A stretch of 64,000 nucleotides of DNA. It comes from Athripsodes cinereus (lineage: Eukaryota; Arthropoda; Insecta; Trichoptera; Leptoceridae). The notes under the pieces are model-generated. The model was not told where the DNA came from. It made no database searches and worked only from the letters and a program-made list of their open reading frames with translations. The stretch lies in assembly GCA_947579605.1 (NCBI GenBank), contig OX388320.1, forward strand, positions 7,626,001 through 7,690,000, in the 5' to 3' direction. Below are positions 44,246 to 56,144 of this stretch, piece after piece. The position numbers and the translations under genes are program-made. Each line of letters begins with the position of its first letter. Position 1 is the first letter of the stretch.

Positions 44246-45063
44246 TGAAATCATTTCCACTCTCTGTAGTAAAAGACATTAAAATCAAAAAGTTTGTTTA
44301 TTATTTTCTATATTCACAGCTAGATAATCACACTACGACACGTCAGCTAGATAGCCTTAAATTGAAATTTGATAAAATATATGGGTAAAAATTATATAAA
44401 TAACAGTACAAAGGTTCGAAGATTTTGCTGTTTTGTGATAAACTCACCATCTAAAAGTACCTTCATTATTTTATGTGTGTAATGCATTTTTAATGCAAGT
44501 ACAGTGAAAAGTAAAATGAATACCACTAGTTATGTGGAAGGTTTCATTATATCTAAAGATAAATATTTTTTATCTAACGCGGTATTTCTATTTTCAGACG
44601 GAGCAGCGTCGAGTAGTTCTATAATAGTACGTCGAACAAAAAAGTTTTGAAAACTACTACTGAAATTAGTTTGCTATTGGTTGTAGTGTCATAAAACAAC
44701 CCTTTTTAGTGCAGCAATATGCAGCTTGCAGGGTGCTTCATGAAGCACCAGAGCTTCGTAATATTAACAATCCTTGCCTGAATTAAAGGGAGGGTGCAAC
44801 GTGCATTTGTAGGGGTTGGAACATGGCCTAGAGGGATTGGTTCAAATACACTCATCGACTCAATAATTATTATTATCAACATGCTTCCATAATTCATTAA
44901 AATATGAGTCTAGAGGTAACTCTTGTAGAGTTTTCAATAGTTTTATATTACGAAGAACTCATAGTAAGCGAGTGAGTTGTCATTTTTGTCTGAAACATGT
45001 AATTTTCAGTTTTGTTTCAGCTTATTTGGTAGTGATCCATCCAGAGCACTATCAAATATGATG
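44246..45063. other. Unassigned stretch before the gap
   Basis: No recognised feature. Two frames that appear to run into the gap (44977 plus, 45321 minus) consist mostly of N. Confidence 0.5.
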
Positions 45064-45263
45064 NNNNNNNNNNNNNNNNNNNNNNNNNNNNNNNNNNNNN
45101 NNNNNNNNNNNNNNNNNNNNNNNNNNNNNNNNNNNNNNNNNNNNNNNNNNNNNNNNNNNNNNNNNNNNNNNNNNNNNNNNNNNNNNNNNNNNNNNNNNNN
45201 NNNNNNNNNNNNNNNNNNNNNNNNNNNNNNNNNNNNNNNNNNNNNNNNNNNNNNNNNNNNNNN
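45064..45263. other. Assembly gap, 200 N
   Basis: Exactly 200 undetermined bases by coordinate count, a typical scaffold gap placeholder; the true length may differ. It ends 10 bp before the Helitron-like 5' end. Confidence 0.98.
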
Positions 45264-45621
45264 GGGAATTTAATCTAATATATAAAAGGAAGTCGTGTGT
45301 GTTACAACACTTATAACTCAAGAATGGCTGTACCGATTTGAATGATCTCTGATTTGTTGGATTCTTCTCCGCCCGGAATAAACTATAGGCTATTAAAACA
45401 TCTTACAAATTCACGGGAAGAAACAATATGAAGAAAATTATTTACGCCATACATTTTTAATTTCAAAAATAAAAACAATATGGAGAGTTATGGCGCTATT
45501 AGCGCCCCCACGTCGCCTGTTGCATTGTGCTAAAATAATCCGTAGGTTCTGCTATATTAAGAACCAAATTACTATAACTAATATGAACGAAATGTGTACT
45601 AATATTTGTTTACTATAACTC

Positions 45622-46031
45622 GGTAGTTACATGGCAATAGGTTGTATCTCACTAAAACATAATTTTACAGGAGAGCAAAAACAAAGTTTGCAAAAGAGAT
45701 ATTTCAGCCAAATTTCGAGCATTATATATCAAAAAGAAGTTAATTATTATTTCTACAAGATAGATGTAACATTCTCTTAATAATTTCTTCTACAAGATGT
45801 ATGTAACATTCACTAAATAATTTCTTGCAGTTTAAAACTATTTAAGTTTTTTTGCCATGTTGATGAAAACAATCTTTCTACATGTCAATAAGTTACGTCT
45901 TTTCTCTCTTTATTCTGACTATAAAGAGACATATCCTTTTGCCACATCGAATATTACACTATTTTGAGCATTTTATGGAACAAACTTGAAAACGCAAAAA
46001 ATGTGAGATACAACCTATTGCCATGTAACTT
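45622..46031. mobile_element. Inverted-repeat insert inside the Helitron
   Basis: TAGTTACATGGCAATAGGTT and the following TGTATCTCAC at 45622-45650 are repeated inverted at about 46002-46030 (28-bp perfect). The interior (about 350 bp) has two tandem-like units with TTTCTACAAGAT and GATGTAACATTC, and no frame. It could be a MITE. It lies between the two copies of the 60-bp direct repeat. Confidence 0.65.
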
Positions 46032-46585
46032 CCTAATTATTCGACTAATATTTATGTATCGATAGACCTTCTGTCACAGAAATGTGGACGTGCACAGATT
46101 ATATTTGAAATTGTATTTCATTTTTGCAGATGGAAAATTATTATTGAACCAAAAATTGTGCTATTAAAGATAAGAATGTGTTCATGTAGGTAGTTCTGAT
46201 GCAAGATTGTGTAGTGAAATTTGCAGACAGAGAAGAAAAATTACGAAGAAAATTATTTACGCCATACATTTTTAATTTCAATAAAAAATGCAATATGGAG
46301 AATTATACAAAATCAACAATGAAGTTTTTTTTATAGATTGGCCTATTTATATGATAATTTTTCTATACATTATCAAATAAGAATCGTTATCCATACAATT
46401 TAACATCTGTAGTTCTGATATTTCAATTTTTAAAAAATCATGGAAAGAATTTTTATAAATTTTAAATGAATAGGTAAAATCTACCTGAAAAAAAAATTAG
46501 TACCTACATAATTATATTACGTACTGCAGATAATTTATAAACAAATCTGAGTTAATTATAATTGTTCAACATAAATTGTTCATGT

Positions 46586-46822
46586 CGGCCAGTGTGGCGC
46601 GGAGCTCTTTCCTTTGAGTCACGAGGTCCCGGGTTCGATTCCCGGACAGGGCAAAGTGAAGAATGACCTTTTTCAAATTGTCCTGGGTCTGGGTGTTACA
46701 TATATATGTATTTGTATATAGTGCATTGTATATGTGTGTATCGTCGCGTTAGTACCTACCCATAATCAAGATTCATCTAAGTTTGGGACTAGCTCGATGT
46801 GTGTGAATTGTCTATGTAAAAA
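46586..46822 (+). mobile_element. tRNA-derived SINE S2
   Basis: The head resembles a tRNA gene (GTCGGCCAGTGTGGCGCGG, then GGTTCGATTCC at 46632-46642 as a perfect polymerase III B box). The body has ATCGTCGCGTTAGTACCTAC, CCATAATCAAGATTCATCTA and GTTTGGGACTAGCTCGATGT, blocks shared by common insect SINEs, and ends in an A-run (46818-46825). Not a functional tRNA: no anticodon arm fits. It is nested in the Helitron-like element and directly abuts the MITE at 46831. Confidence 0.75.
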
Positions 46823-47198
46823 AAATGAATGTAACTTTCGCAGTTTAGCGGCCCCACCCGTTGTCGAGTACTTTTTTTCCATAGAAAAGGTAATATTTTT
46901 GAAACTTGAGGAAATTGTTGCCATATGTAGAATTATTTTAATTTGCCGGCAAAAAAAATCCACTTCGAAAATTAATTTCCTAAAATTCCGTACATATTAC
47001 TCGACAACGGGTGGGGCCGCTCAAGTTTCATGGTTGCGATTTTTTTTTCCTATAAAAGAATTTTTCAAAAATTTGGTGACTTAAAAATAATTCACCATAT
47101 GGCAACAATTTCCTCAAGTTTCGAAAATATTACTTTTACATGGAAAAAAGTACTCGACAACGGGTGGGGCCGCTAAACTGCGAAAGTTCCAAATGAAT
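46823..47198. mobile_element. hAT-type MITE with 8-bp target duplication
   Basis: Element 46831-47190 (360 bp) flanked by AAATGAAT on both sides (46823-46830 and 47191-47198). Terminal inverted repeats: GTAACTTTCGCAG against CTGCGAAAGTTCC, extending through TTTAGCGGCCCCACCCGTTG and TCGAGTACTTTTTT for about 95 bp. A third copy of the block, CTCGACAACGGGTGGGGCCG, lies inside (about 46999-47020) in the orientation of the right arm, so the element is partly self-duplicated. An 8-bp duplication is the mark of hAT transposases. No coding frame of its own; the frame 46734-47084 runs through it by chance. Confidence 0.85.
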
Positions 47199-47289
47199 TA
47201 TATTTTTTTACACTATACCTTCGATGACACACTTTGACAATTACGGGAGTTTGTAAAGAGATTAATAATATTAATCATTCATAAAGTCA

Positions 47290-47470
47290 GTGGGAGAGGG
47301 CAGAAGATAGGGCAGAAGATAGGGCAGGTGTCGAACATGTGTTGAAAGGCTTGGTTTGGAGTGGCCAGAGGTCCTGGAAGCAGCGGTGGACAGTTATCTC
47401 TGGAGGAGATACTTAGGGGCAATGGGCCCCCGACCGAACTATGACAAGGGGAAGAAGATGTATGTATGAA
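47290..47470 (-). other. GC-richer internal segment of the Helitron
   Basis: GGGCAGAAGATAGGGCAGAAGA is a short tandem, followed by GGAGTGGCCAGAGGTCCTGG and GGGGCAATGGGCCCCCGACC. It may be an older LINE or gene-capture fragment. I recognise no protein in either strand. Confidence 0.35.
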
Positions 47471-47699
47471 ATCGTTCATTGATTCTTAGGCGGTACGAAG
47501 TTCGCCGGGCCAGCTAGTTTTATATAAACGAAAAAGCAATATTTTTCTAGAATTTTTTTTACACCGTGCGATAGTATAATATAAATCTTATCACACAAAA
47601 TTTCAAAATGATTTTTAACCGAATTTATAAACCTTATCTGTATATTTGTATATTAATAAATTAGACTAATAATCATTTTTGACTTTTTTATATTGATAT

Positions 47700-47990
47700 T
47701 ATATTTTAATTTGTATTTTGATTTGTACATTTATCTTTTATGATTTATATACATCATAATTTCAATTTTATCCAATCTCAATATTATTTAATATAATTGT
47801 TTTATTTTATTACTAAATTGTTGTTTTGTTCAATGTTAATACTAATTTTGTAACATATTTATGGTTATTTTTATAAATTTGTACCTATTTACATTTTATT
47901 ATTTTTGTCTGTCAAATTGTTTTTTCTTTGTTACATGTTTAACGTGTAAAAGGCTCACGCCATGTACAAGTGACAAATAAGTAAATATTA
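47700..47990 (+). repeat. LINE 3' UTR-like remnant
   Basis: T-rich sequence ending GTGTAAAAGGCTCACGCCAT and GACAAATAAGTAAATATT. The AAGGCT..GCC hairpin before an ATAAA-type tail parallels the 3' UTR of the LINE at 6058-7161 and the remnant at 57640-57800. No coding part remains. Confidence 0.5.
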
Positions 47991-48084
47991 ATTAATCGAA
48001 CACAATTGATTAAGGTAAACTTTATTGATTAACAAAATAGTTGGGTGCAAATAATTGTGTAAAAAGCAAGAATTCGTATAAGAT

Positions 48085-48228
48085 TTATTATCTTCAGTCT
48101 AGCGTGAGCTACGCCACCCATCCTGAATGTCATATTGTGTTTGGCACAGTGAGGAACTGTGTGCTCTTAACATACAGTGAGTTCTTTGGCTACTCTATTT
48201 TTGGTAAATACCGCGATGGCTTATATTA
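48085..48228 (+). repeat. Dispersed repeat X, diverged copy
   Basis: CTTCAGTCTAGCGTGAGCTA, CGCCACCCATCCTGAATGTC, TTTGGCACAGTGAGGA and TACCGCGATGG in the forward order. Confidence 0.65.
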
Positions 48229-48239
48229 TAAAGTTTGAC

Positions 48240-49155
48240 ATAATTTCTTTTACTCAAAAGCTATTCACTATAGCTAACAACTTATTTACAATAATATAAA
48301 AATTATTTATTTAATTTGCTTAATCCTAAGTCTATAAAATGTAATAATATTTTATCAGGAGATTTTATCCTTTTCGAAATAACAAGAAAATAAAAATAAA
48401 ATAAAATATGTACCTACCTATAGTGAGCACTTTTATTTCAAAGGGAAACTACGTTATGTCAAATTTTAGCCATAAATACTTACAACTGGATTTGATGTTC
48501 TCGATATGCTTTTTATGTTTATTCACTTATGTTGTAAACGCGTTTTATATTCAATAACCAAATTTAAAGGAAAATAACAAATTTTTTCAAGCGAAAGAAT
48601 AGCATTTAACTTGATATTGCTTAATTAAAAATTCCCACCAGTTTGACAGTTTTTTGACTAAACAAACATGTAGGTAAGAAGCGAATACAGAAACGTTGAA
48701 AAAACAGGCACAGTGAAAAATAACGTCCTATGACTTTGTGTTGTTCTGCTCTGACATACATAGGTACAGATACGCATGTTGGTGGATATTTTGAGAATAT
48801 GCTGAGTATGAGAAAAAGTACCTAATTCATAATATTTTCCTCATATTCTATAACATATATACTTCTAGTATTAATAGTATGCTAGCTGATTGTGGAGACC
48901 CAGTTAGCATGGTTAGGATATTTTAATAATAGTCCTTAGAATATGTAGGTACCTACTCCATAGTCCATATCACATGTCACTCCAATGCATAGGCAAAAAC
49001 AAAGAGAAAAACAAGTTTGCTGTTTCTCTAAGTTTTATTGTGCATTGATATTGTGAATAGCTTGACGAAAGGTGACCTCTTCAAGAAAATCAGATTTACA
49101 ATAAAATAATAATTTTGTGAATCAAAGCTATTGTTCTCATTAAGCCGTGAAGCAC
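48240..49155. other. Unassigned AT-rich stretch
   Basis: No recognised feature. Confidence 0.45.
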
Positions 49156-49159
49156 CCAG

Positions 49160-49265
49160 TAAAGAAATGGTCTTCTTCTTTTTCCGTGAGTTTTTGAGTA
49201 TCCTGTAAAAAACGGGTGTTAATAAAGACATAACATTTTATTTAAGCGATGAAGTTTGCTATTCG
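49160..49265 (+). repeat. Dispersed repeat X, first-half fragment
   Basis: CAGTAAAGAAATGGTCTTCT, CGTGAGTTTTTGAGTATCCT, GTAAAAAACGGGTGTT and AAGCGATGAAGTTTGC. The second half is absent. Confidence 0.6.
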
Positions 49266-50500
49266 TCTTAATATAACATAAAAATATTAATGAACTTAAA
49301 GCATTACTTAAATTGTTTATATTTATTACTTAAATCAAATAAGGGCACTCAATATTTAAAAGAATTGAAATCTGGATAGAAAAACATGGAGTTATGAAGG
49401 TTAATCTACATAATGAACAGTAAAGAAGTTAATAGAAGTACCTATAGAAGAAAATTTATGAGTGATGGATGAGTACAATTAATTATTATTGAACTTAATA
49501 AGCTAATATTAATGACAATTTCTAGTTTTGAGCGAATTGTTGCGATTGCTTGTAAGATGATTTGAAATTTTATGATTTATTCATTCAAGAATAAAACAAC
49601 AAATATCTACGATTTGTCATTTTTTCCTAAAAAAATATAATATTTTTCATCGCAGGTTACAGACTTACTTCGACTAAACAATTTATAAAAAAATATTTGT
49701 CATTTTGCATCTTCAGCGGCGAAGCATAAAGATTTCCGATATGAATAGAACAAGGAAGAGCGACAGAGATATACCTACCTATATCAGTTATATTATTATG
49801 TAAAGGAGTGCAAAGACACCCACTGTCTGATATTATTTATTGCATTGGTCTGTTCAATAACTGAAAGAGACGGATATAGTTTTATTATAAAAAAAAATAT
49901 CATTCTTGAGCGTAATATGCTAATTCAGACATATTTTATTGATATGGTTCATCTTTGACCGGCTTTGCGTTGTTTGTTTTATTGCTTTTTATTAATCCAG
50001 CTTTGCTCTGAAGACGTCAAATTGAAAAAAGCGTTACAAAAAAAAACAATGTTGAAAGTAATTTTATTAAGTACATTCAACTAATATTTTATTATGTGAT
50101 GTTTGTGGTACTTAAATAAATAAATAAAGCGATAAAAAGTAAAAACTTTCTTCAGTTTTCCAGAAAATGGTTACCTTAGGCTTATAGTGAATAGGATACT
50201 ACATTGCGACGTAGTAGCATTTGCGGTACATTGTGACGGTTAAAAGTTATTGAGTTTTTTTTATTATTAACAATAGTTTTCCAATACAATACGAATTTTC
50301 TCGCTCTCGAATTGTTTCACCATTATGACCTAAGTATAGAGTATATAACTGGATTTGAGCTAATTTCAACCTCAAACACATCTTTAAAACACACTCAATT
50401 AGTATAAGTTTGAATAAATTTTGTTTTCCTGACGACTGACGACAATCATGTATCGAATCAACGGTCTATGGATGAATAACGAAATAATTATTTTGTTAGA
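49266..50500. other. Unassigned AT-rich stretch
   Basis: No recognised feature. Confidence 0.45.
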
Positions 50501-50509
50501 TAAATTAAA

Positions 50510-50625
50510 TTCTAATTTTTTATTGGCATGGAGACAACAACTTGCATGTAAGTAACATGCAGTAAGACTGATGGTTACGAGGTTACCACACTGGTGATCT
50601 TTGCTGTGATGGTATACATGATTTA
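50510..50625 (+). repeat. Dispersed repeat X, second-half fragment
   Basis: TTGGCATGGAGACAACAACT, TGCATGTAAGTAACATGCAG and GCTGTGATGGTATAC, including the small CATGTAAGTAACATG hairpin of the family. Confidence 0.65.
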
Positions 50626-50954
50626 GTTTGCACATTAGTAACTTGTTTGTTTAACGTGAACACACATACATACTAACATACATATACATAAACTGACTAA
50701 AATATTTACAGTTGTTTCGATTTGATTGAGAAGATTAATAATACTAAACGTATTATGATTGACTGTTGAATGTTATCTCAATTAATTGGACATATTATTT
50801 TTCTTACATTCATATTTCAAATAAACCTTTTTTACAGCAATGCAGAGTCTGTCTACATTTTTATTGTAACGTTGATATATTGTTTGATCACACGTAAATA
50901 TATGGATAATATTTTTACGTAGGTGTTTTTGTGTACTATGTTCACTACTATTCA

Positions 50955-51197
50955 CTACACCATCACGGCATATCCCACAAGTGGGGTAGCCAGTAGGCCA
51001 GCTGCATGTAAGAAACATGCAAGCTGTCCTCTTCGTGCTAATATAAAATCAAGACATTCAGGATGGGTGGCAAACCTCATCGCTAAATATAAGATGTAAA
51101 ATGTCTTAATTTTTCGAACACCTGCCTTTTACAGGACACTCGAAAACTTACGGAGAAGAGTGGGAGACCAATTCTTTACTGGGTGCTCCACGGGACT
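50955..51197 (-). repeat. Dispersed repeat X, near full-length reverse copy
   Basis: Nearly identical over its whole length to 14806-15050: CACCATCACGGCATATCCCA at the start, GTGGGGTAGCCAGTAGGCCA, AAGAAACATGCAAGCTGTCC, GGATGGGTGGCAAACCTCAT, TTTTACAGGACACTCGAAAA and GGTGCTCCACGGGAC at the end. The CATGTAAGAAACATG and AGGAC...GTCCT-like pairs could form small hairpins. No coding frame. Confidence 0.9.
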
Positions 51198-51854
51198 AAA
51201 ATAAATCCAGTTGACTAATTAAGAAAGAACAAATATAGAAAATGTTTCAAAAGTTTCACTATGACTACAGACCAACTGCTAAAAAAGTTGCCTTTAAACT
51301 TATTAATTCTATAATTTAAATTGATTACATTTTTTTTATAAAGAATAATAATAATATTTTGGTTTTGTAAAAAAAAGATTATTATTCCTAAAATATAAAA
51401 AAATAATCCTAAAATGCAAAGTACAGATGACGAGCTCATCCCTACTATGCGACATCTATTAACTAACGCAGGAACGATAATAAAATTTTAAAACAATTTA
51501 ATTAATTTTTTTATTTAAAATAAACATTTGACATGTTTTTCTTTATTTATTTATTCATTGATATATTACACGGCACGAGAGCCTATTAAATAACAATAAA
51601 GTTGATAAAAAATTAGCAAAATAAAAAAAAATACCCAATAAAATCATATTTAAAAACAATCTTTAAAATATGAACACTCATTAGAAACTAAAACAGTACA
51701 ATTTGAAATTATTTTCTTGGAATTGATATTTTAACAAAACTGACCAACTTTATATCCATCGTAATAATATGATAGTTGGGTGTTAATTGTTAGGTAAATC
51801 AAATTATGGAAAATTAAAATTTAATTGGCAATTGTTTAAAATTGCAACATTCCA

Positions 51855-51956
51855 TTTAAATTTATAAAATCATCAAGAGTCGATGAAATAAAATAATACT
51901 TGATAATTAAATTTATAAAATCATCAAGAGTCAATGAAATAAAATAATACTTCACA
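51855..51956. repeat. Tandem duplication of 51 bp
   Basis: Two direct units sharing AAATTTATAAAATCATCAAG, AGTCGATGAAAT (GTCAATG in the second) and AAAATAATACTT. They differ at a few positions. Confidence 0.85.
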
Positions 51957-54515
51957 ATTAATTTTTTTGGGACTTGTTTAGAAAGTTATATGAATGAATG
52001 GATCGCAGTATTTTTGGAATAAAAAATGGGGGAATAAAAATACGACAAGTAGACATGTACTTCATAGTGAAAAGTGGTAGTGCATAGGAGAATGTTAGGT
52101 AGGTTTGTGCTTTATAGTAAGTTGCTACTAGGGTAGATGATGATGACTGCAGTAGTTGGAAACAATCAGTCCTAAAGGGTAGGGGATGTGAAGAGGGACA
52201 GGGTAGTTGCAGTAGAATGCACAGAAACAATAGTACTAGTAGTAGTAGTAGTTGGTGCTGGGAGTTCTTCTCTGTCGTAATAAAAAAAAGGGTGGGATAT
52301 ATTACATATTATAACTTATAAGGTAGTGTTTTTCTCTGTGTTTTTCTCTCTCTTTCTCTGGATTGTGATTGGACGATGTGTAGACCACAATGATGACGGC
52401 CATGATGGTTTTATGCAAGCCTCATTAGTTTAATGCTCAATCATTTGATTTGATTGACAGTTTGTGGCGAGGTTTAAGTACAGGATGTGACATACTAACT
52501 ATTACTGTGTATGTATAGGTCCTATGTTTGATATATTATTTATGTTGTTGTATGTATTCTTTCGAACCTACTTTATTGATAATTGACCATATTAAATTTG
52601 AATCTAACAAGTAACTAGTATTTTTTCCTATAAACATATAGCCAAATTAACTTTTGTATAATGAAATCCTCTTGAAACAAGGATTTGATTTTTATTTACT
52701 TGCTACAATATATTTAGTTGAAACGAGCTTTTTTTATGATCAACCAACACTAATCAACAAGCGCCAACAAGTGTACCTTATAAATGACTATTAGAATTAC
52801 TTAGCTACCTAAACGATTCAATTTATGTTTCTGACTAATTTTTATATTTTTTTGTCTATTGCGTTAGTAATCTTAAAAAATGAAATGTTTAATTAGAGTA
52901 GGTTAAAAGAAATATAATAGGACACCAAATCTTATAGGAAAAAAGAAGATATAGGCTTACAAGTGAAATATTTTCCAAATTTATCATTCCAATTAATAAA
53001 TCCTTAGTTTAAATTACATTTTCTATTAATTATAGGTTGATTTTTGCATGATAAAATCATCGAGACTTTAAATTGAATGTTAATATTTTTTTTTTATTAG
53101 ATAAATCAATTAGGAATAATATTTTACTATTTCACGATTGTAAAAGAAGTCTTCTAACGTTAAGTACCACAGGCGTTTAAAGTCTGAACCAAACTGAACT
53201 TCTTTCTGAGAATTCTTTGTAAAATGAACTTACTTACAGTTACAACATCTATAAATTTAATCTGATTCCTGGAAAAATGTCTGCGCCTATTGGGAATTAG
53301 CGGGCGTTATTACTTCATAACATTACTTGTATGGACATTGGACACACGATACTTTCAGAGGTTTGTGATTTTAAGAGATAATCTCTTTAAAAACTGTCAA
53401 TTTAACGCCGTCACACAATGTTACCTGTAATCCAATTAGTGGGAAGGTATTTACACATATTACCTGTCTACTTACTAAATATTCACTCACTTGAATTTAT
53501 TAAATTATGAGTATGAGAACGAATTAGTGAAGATTTTGTTTTGTGTACCTACTGAAAACTTATTAGTGAAACTACAACATGATATAAACTATTGATAGGT
53601 AAAATGAAAAAACGTAGGTTACTATACAAAAAGTCTGTGTTTTATAATAAATTAATTTATTTTCGTTTTGGCTAAATCTATAATGTAACTGATCTCTTTA
53701 CAGGTTTCTTAATATTTTTGTATAATAAACATGGGATTCGCATTTCAAATTATTAGAAAAAATACTAATTGAAAGACTTGTTTATCGACTCTTAGTTTTC
53801 TACAATTCGCAAGTTCAAGAAATTATAATACATAAATGTTTCTATTAAACGACTCGTCTTGCAGTTTACTGAAGGGTTATACTTTGACTCAAAGGTATTT
53901 GTTCCGTTTACGACTTAACCAAATTCGTTTCTAAACAAAAAAATATAGAATTAAACAAAATTTGTGTTAAAATCCTTAATTTAGTCAAGACTCAATCAAT
54001 GTAAAATAGTATTCTCTTAATACAATCTTAATTATTAACAATTGGATGTTCACACCGACAATTACTTACTCACCAATAATCATTAAGTATAGGTAATATA
54101 ATTATCGAAATAATATAACATAGACAATAAGGTATTAGGTTCATAACGGATCATTGACTATAACACCACAAAGTTTCATGTTACAAATAGGCTTACGAAA
54201 TCCTATATCCGTTATAGGGGATAACAAAGGTACCTACATAAGACCTACGAGTATCGGTACACTATAGGTTCCTAATAATATGAAGTGAATACTGTGCCAT
54301 TAATAGATATCATAGAATAATATATTATTAATAAGTATTGTTTACTTCACAGGAAAAATGTCCCGCCTGTAACATACCTACGATTCTATACCAACAACTC
54401 ATCAAATTACACTTGTTTTATTTAACACATGATAAAGATTATTTGAATTTAAGTTTCTGAAAATTATTAAAATTATACTACATACTACGTTAATTATAGG
54501 CACAATTTGTATTTG
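51957..54515. other. Long stretch without recognised features
   Basis: About 2.5 kb of AT-rich DNA. A short (TAG)n run (about 52231-52250) and a CT-rich run (52330-52360) are the only simple repeats. The minus frame 52230-51958 has no known motif. No exon could be supported. Confidence 0.45.
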
Positions 54516-54524
54516 GTGCCGTTT

Positions 54525-54870
54525 AATGATCCGTGATCATCTCAAGGGTGCCGTGATTTCTCCTGAACAGCAATGTTTCAGCTTGCTCCTGAATGTGGCA
54601 CTAGGTTGATTCTGCCTTAGATCCTCTGGTAATCGGTTCCTAGCAGTTGACCCCGCGACGCTGAAGCTACTTTTTGCAAATTTGGAATTATTTGCCCTGT
54701 TGAGCTCTACAAGTTTGTCGACAGCAGTAGAAGCTTAGCGTAATGGTCGCCTGAAAGTTTCGTCAACGGGACAGAGTTCAGTGCCGCTCACGGCTTTGTG
54801 GACCGTGAGGCACAGTTTGAAATCCATTCTCCCTGGGACTCTCAGCAAATGTATGCTCTTTGAGCTGTGG
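54525..54870 (-). pseudogene. CR1/L2-like LINE C-terminus (family G)
   Basis: The minus strand reads RMDFKLCLTVHKAVSGTELC, a stop after RRPLR, then ASTAVDKLVELNRANNSKFA, KSSFSVAGSTARNRLPEDLR and ATFRSKLKHCCSGEIT. The order (FKL...VHKA, then FS.AG...N.LP..LR....FR..LK) is the classical C-terminal region of CR1/L2-like reverse transcriptases. At least one stop; the catalytic domain is absent. It lies in locally GC-richer DNA. Unlike the plus-strand relative at 42146 it has no clear tail. Confidence 0.72.
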
Positions 54871-54934
54871 TGTCATGTGACAGCGTTTATTCTCTCTGTA
54901 GGTTCATTGTACTGTACATAAATATTTCACTAAC

Positions 54935-54993
54935 TGCAATTCTTTGTAACTTATATAACTTGTAATAAGTTATGTAAGTTACAAAGAATTGCA
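54935..54993. repeat. 27-bp inverted repeat (hairpin)
   Basis: TGCAATTCTTTGTAACTTAT with the next bases ATAACTT (54935-54961) pairs with 54967-54993 with one mismatch and a 5-nt loop. It is AT-rich and could be the remains of a small fold-back element; no stem-T-run terminator layout. Confidence 0.85.
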
Positions 54994-55785
54994 AAACTTA
55001 CCGAAAATGACAAGTAAAATACGAAAAGAAATATAATTATATACCTACCTTTATAATTATGTCATGCGATTTTTCTTCCTTACAAAGCTTGGGTGGTTAT
55101 AAATTGGCTTGGTTTTAATTTGCAATACAACGGGGGTGAAATATTAAATAATATAATATTTAAATTATCAAAGTTTTTCAATTATTATTCATCGACTATA
55201 TAATTTCATTGTAAATTCGCTTATAATAAACCGTAGTACCCTCCTAAATTTTAATATTCGTGGGCTACAAGATTAACATCAGGAATAAAAAGTGGAATAG
55301 TATCGCGATACAAGATGAAATAACAGACGAGTAGTGGAGCCGTTATTAATCATTATAAAATGGGCGTCTTTCGCCAATATAATGCTTAAATTGCTTCCAA
55401 ACTAATTACTCATTAGCTGATCTGTAATGAATCTAGTGGGAACTTAGTAAGAAAGTGTGTAATTTTTTACAACATTTTTTCTGGGTTGGCATGTGTCGAT
55501 AGTCACATAAAAAAAACTGCATTGTGTACTGAGAATACGTGTATATTCGATAAAAAAACCTCCAAGAAAGCACTCATAAATATGGACAATAAATAATGTA
55601 AGTAGAAAGATACCAATACTGTTATTTAAACGATAAAACAAATGAGATTTTTTCATAAGAACTTAAATCATGTTCGTTCTTTTCATTAGGAATTGACATT
55701 TCATCACGTTACTATTAACATATACTATTTATTTCTTTTAAAGTAAGATTAACAAAGATAAAATTAGAAAGAACAGAAATAACCA
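54994..55785. other. Unassigned AT-rich stretch
   Basis: No recognised feature. Confidence 0.45.
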
Positions 55786-55794
55786 AACTTTTTT

Positions 55795-55948
55795 TTTATG
55801 ACTTCAGTGATGAGGTTTGCCACCCATCCTAAATGCCTTAACTTTTTGTTGGCATGGAGAGGACAGCTTGCATGTTTATAACATACAACTGGCCTGCTAG
55901 CTACTCCACTTCTGGGATATGCCATGATGGTATAATGGTAGTAGTTAT
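55795..55948 (+). repeat. Dispersed repeat X, second-half copy
   Basis: TTCAGTGATGAGGTTTGCCA, CCCATCCTAAATGCCTTAAC, TTGGCATGGAGAGGACAGCT, ACTGGCCTGCTAGCTACTCC and TGGGATATGCCATGATGGTA, ending with TAATGGTAGTAG. Confidence 0.8.
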
Positions 55949-56144
55949 GATCTTCCTTTGGAAAATTTTCAAGGATTGTTTTTAGTGGCAAAAATATTAC
56001 TAAATAAGTAGCTACGTAAAAATAAAAAAAATAAACTGGGATCCATAAATGAATTAAAATATACTAATTACAAGTATAGAATATAAATAAAAAAGACAAT
56101 AAAAAATAACAGAAAAAGATAAAAGTAAAATGATTCCAGTCACT

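Larger units (their letters stand above)
45274..47518 (+). mobile_element. Non-autonomous Helitron-like element with nested insertions
   Basis: The 5' end TCTAATATATAAAAGGAAGT and the next block (GTGTTACAACACTTATAACTC, then AAGAATGGCTGTACCGATT) match the start of widespread insect Helitrons. The 3' end GAAGTTCGCCGGGCCAGCTAGT closes with CTAGT (CTRRT rule), preceded by a small hairpin (GGCG...CGCC), and is followed by T, as expected for rolling-circle insertion between A and T. No Rep/helicase frame is present. Length 2245 bp, of which about 600 bp are a nested SINE and MITE. A 60-bp direct repeat (GAAGAAAATTATTTACGCCA at 45432 and 46244) and an inverted pair (45622-46031) are internal. Confidence 0.75.

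Noticed and set aside
44977..45321. Open frames crossing 45064-45263
   Set aside because: They consist mostly of undetermined bases in the assembly gap.
46632..46642. Possible tRNA gene at the perfect B box
   Set aside because: No cloverleaf with anticodon arm could be drawn around it, and the downstream body matches common insect SINEs. Called as SINE S2. The same reasoning applies to the B box at 11828-11838.
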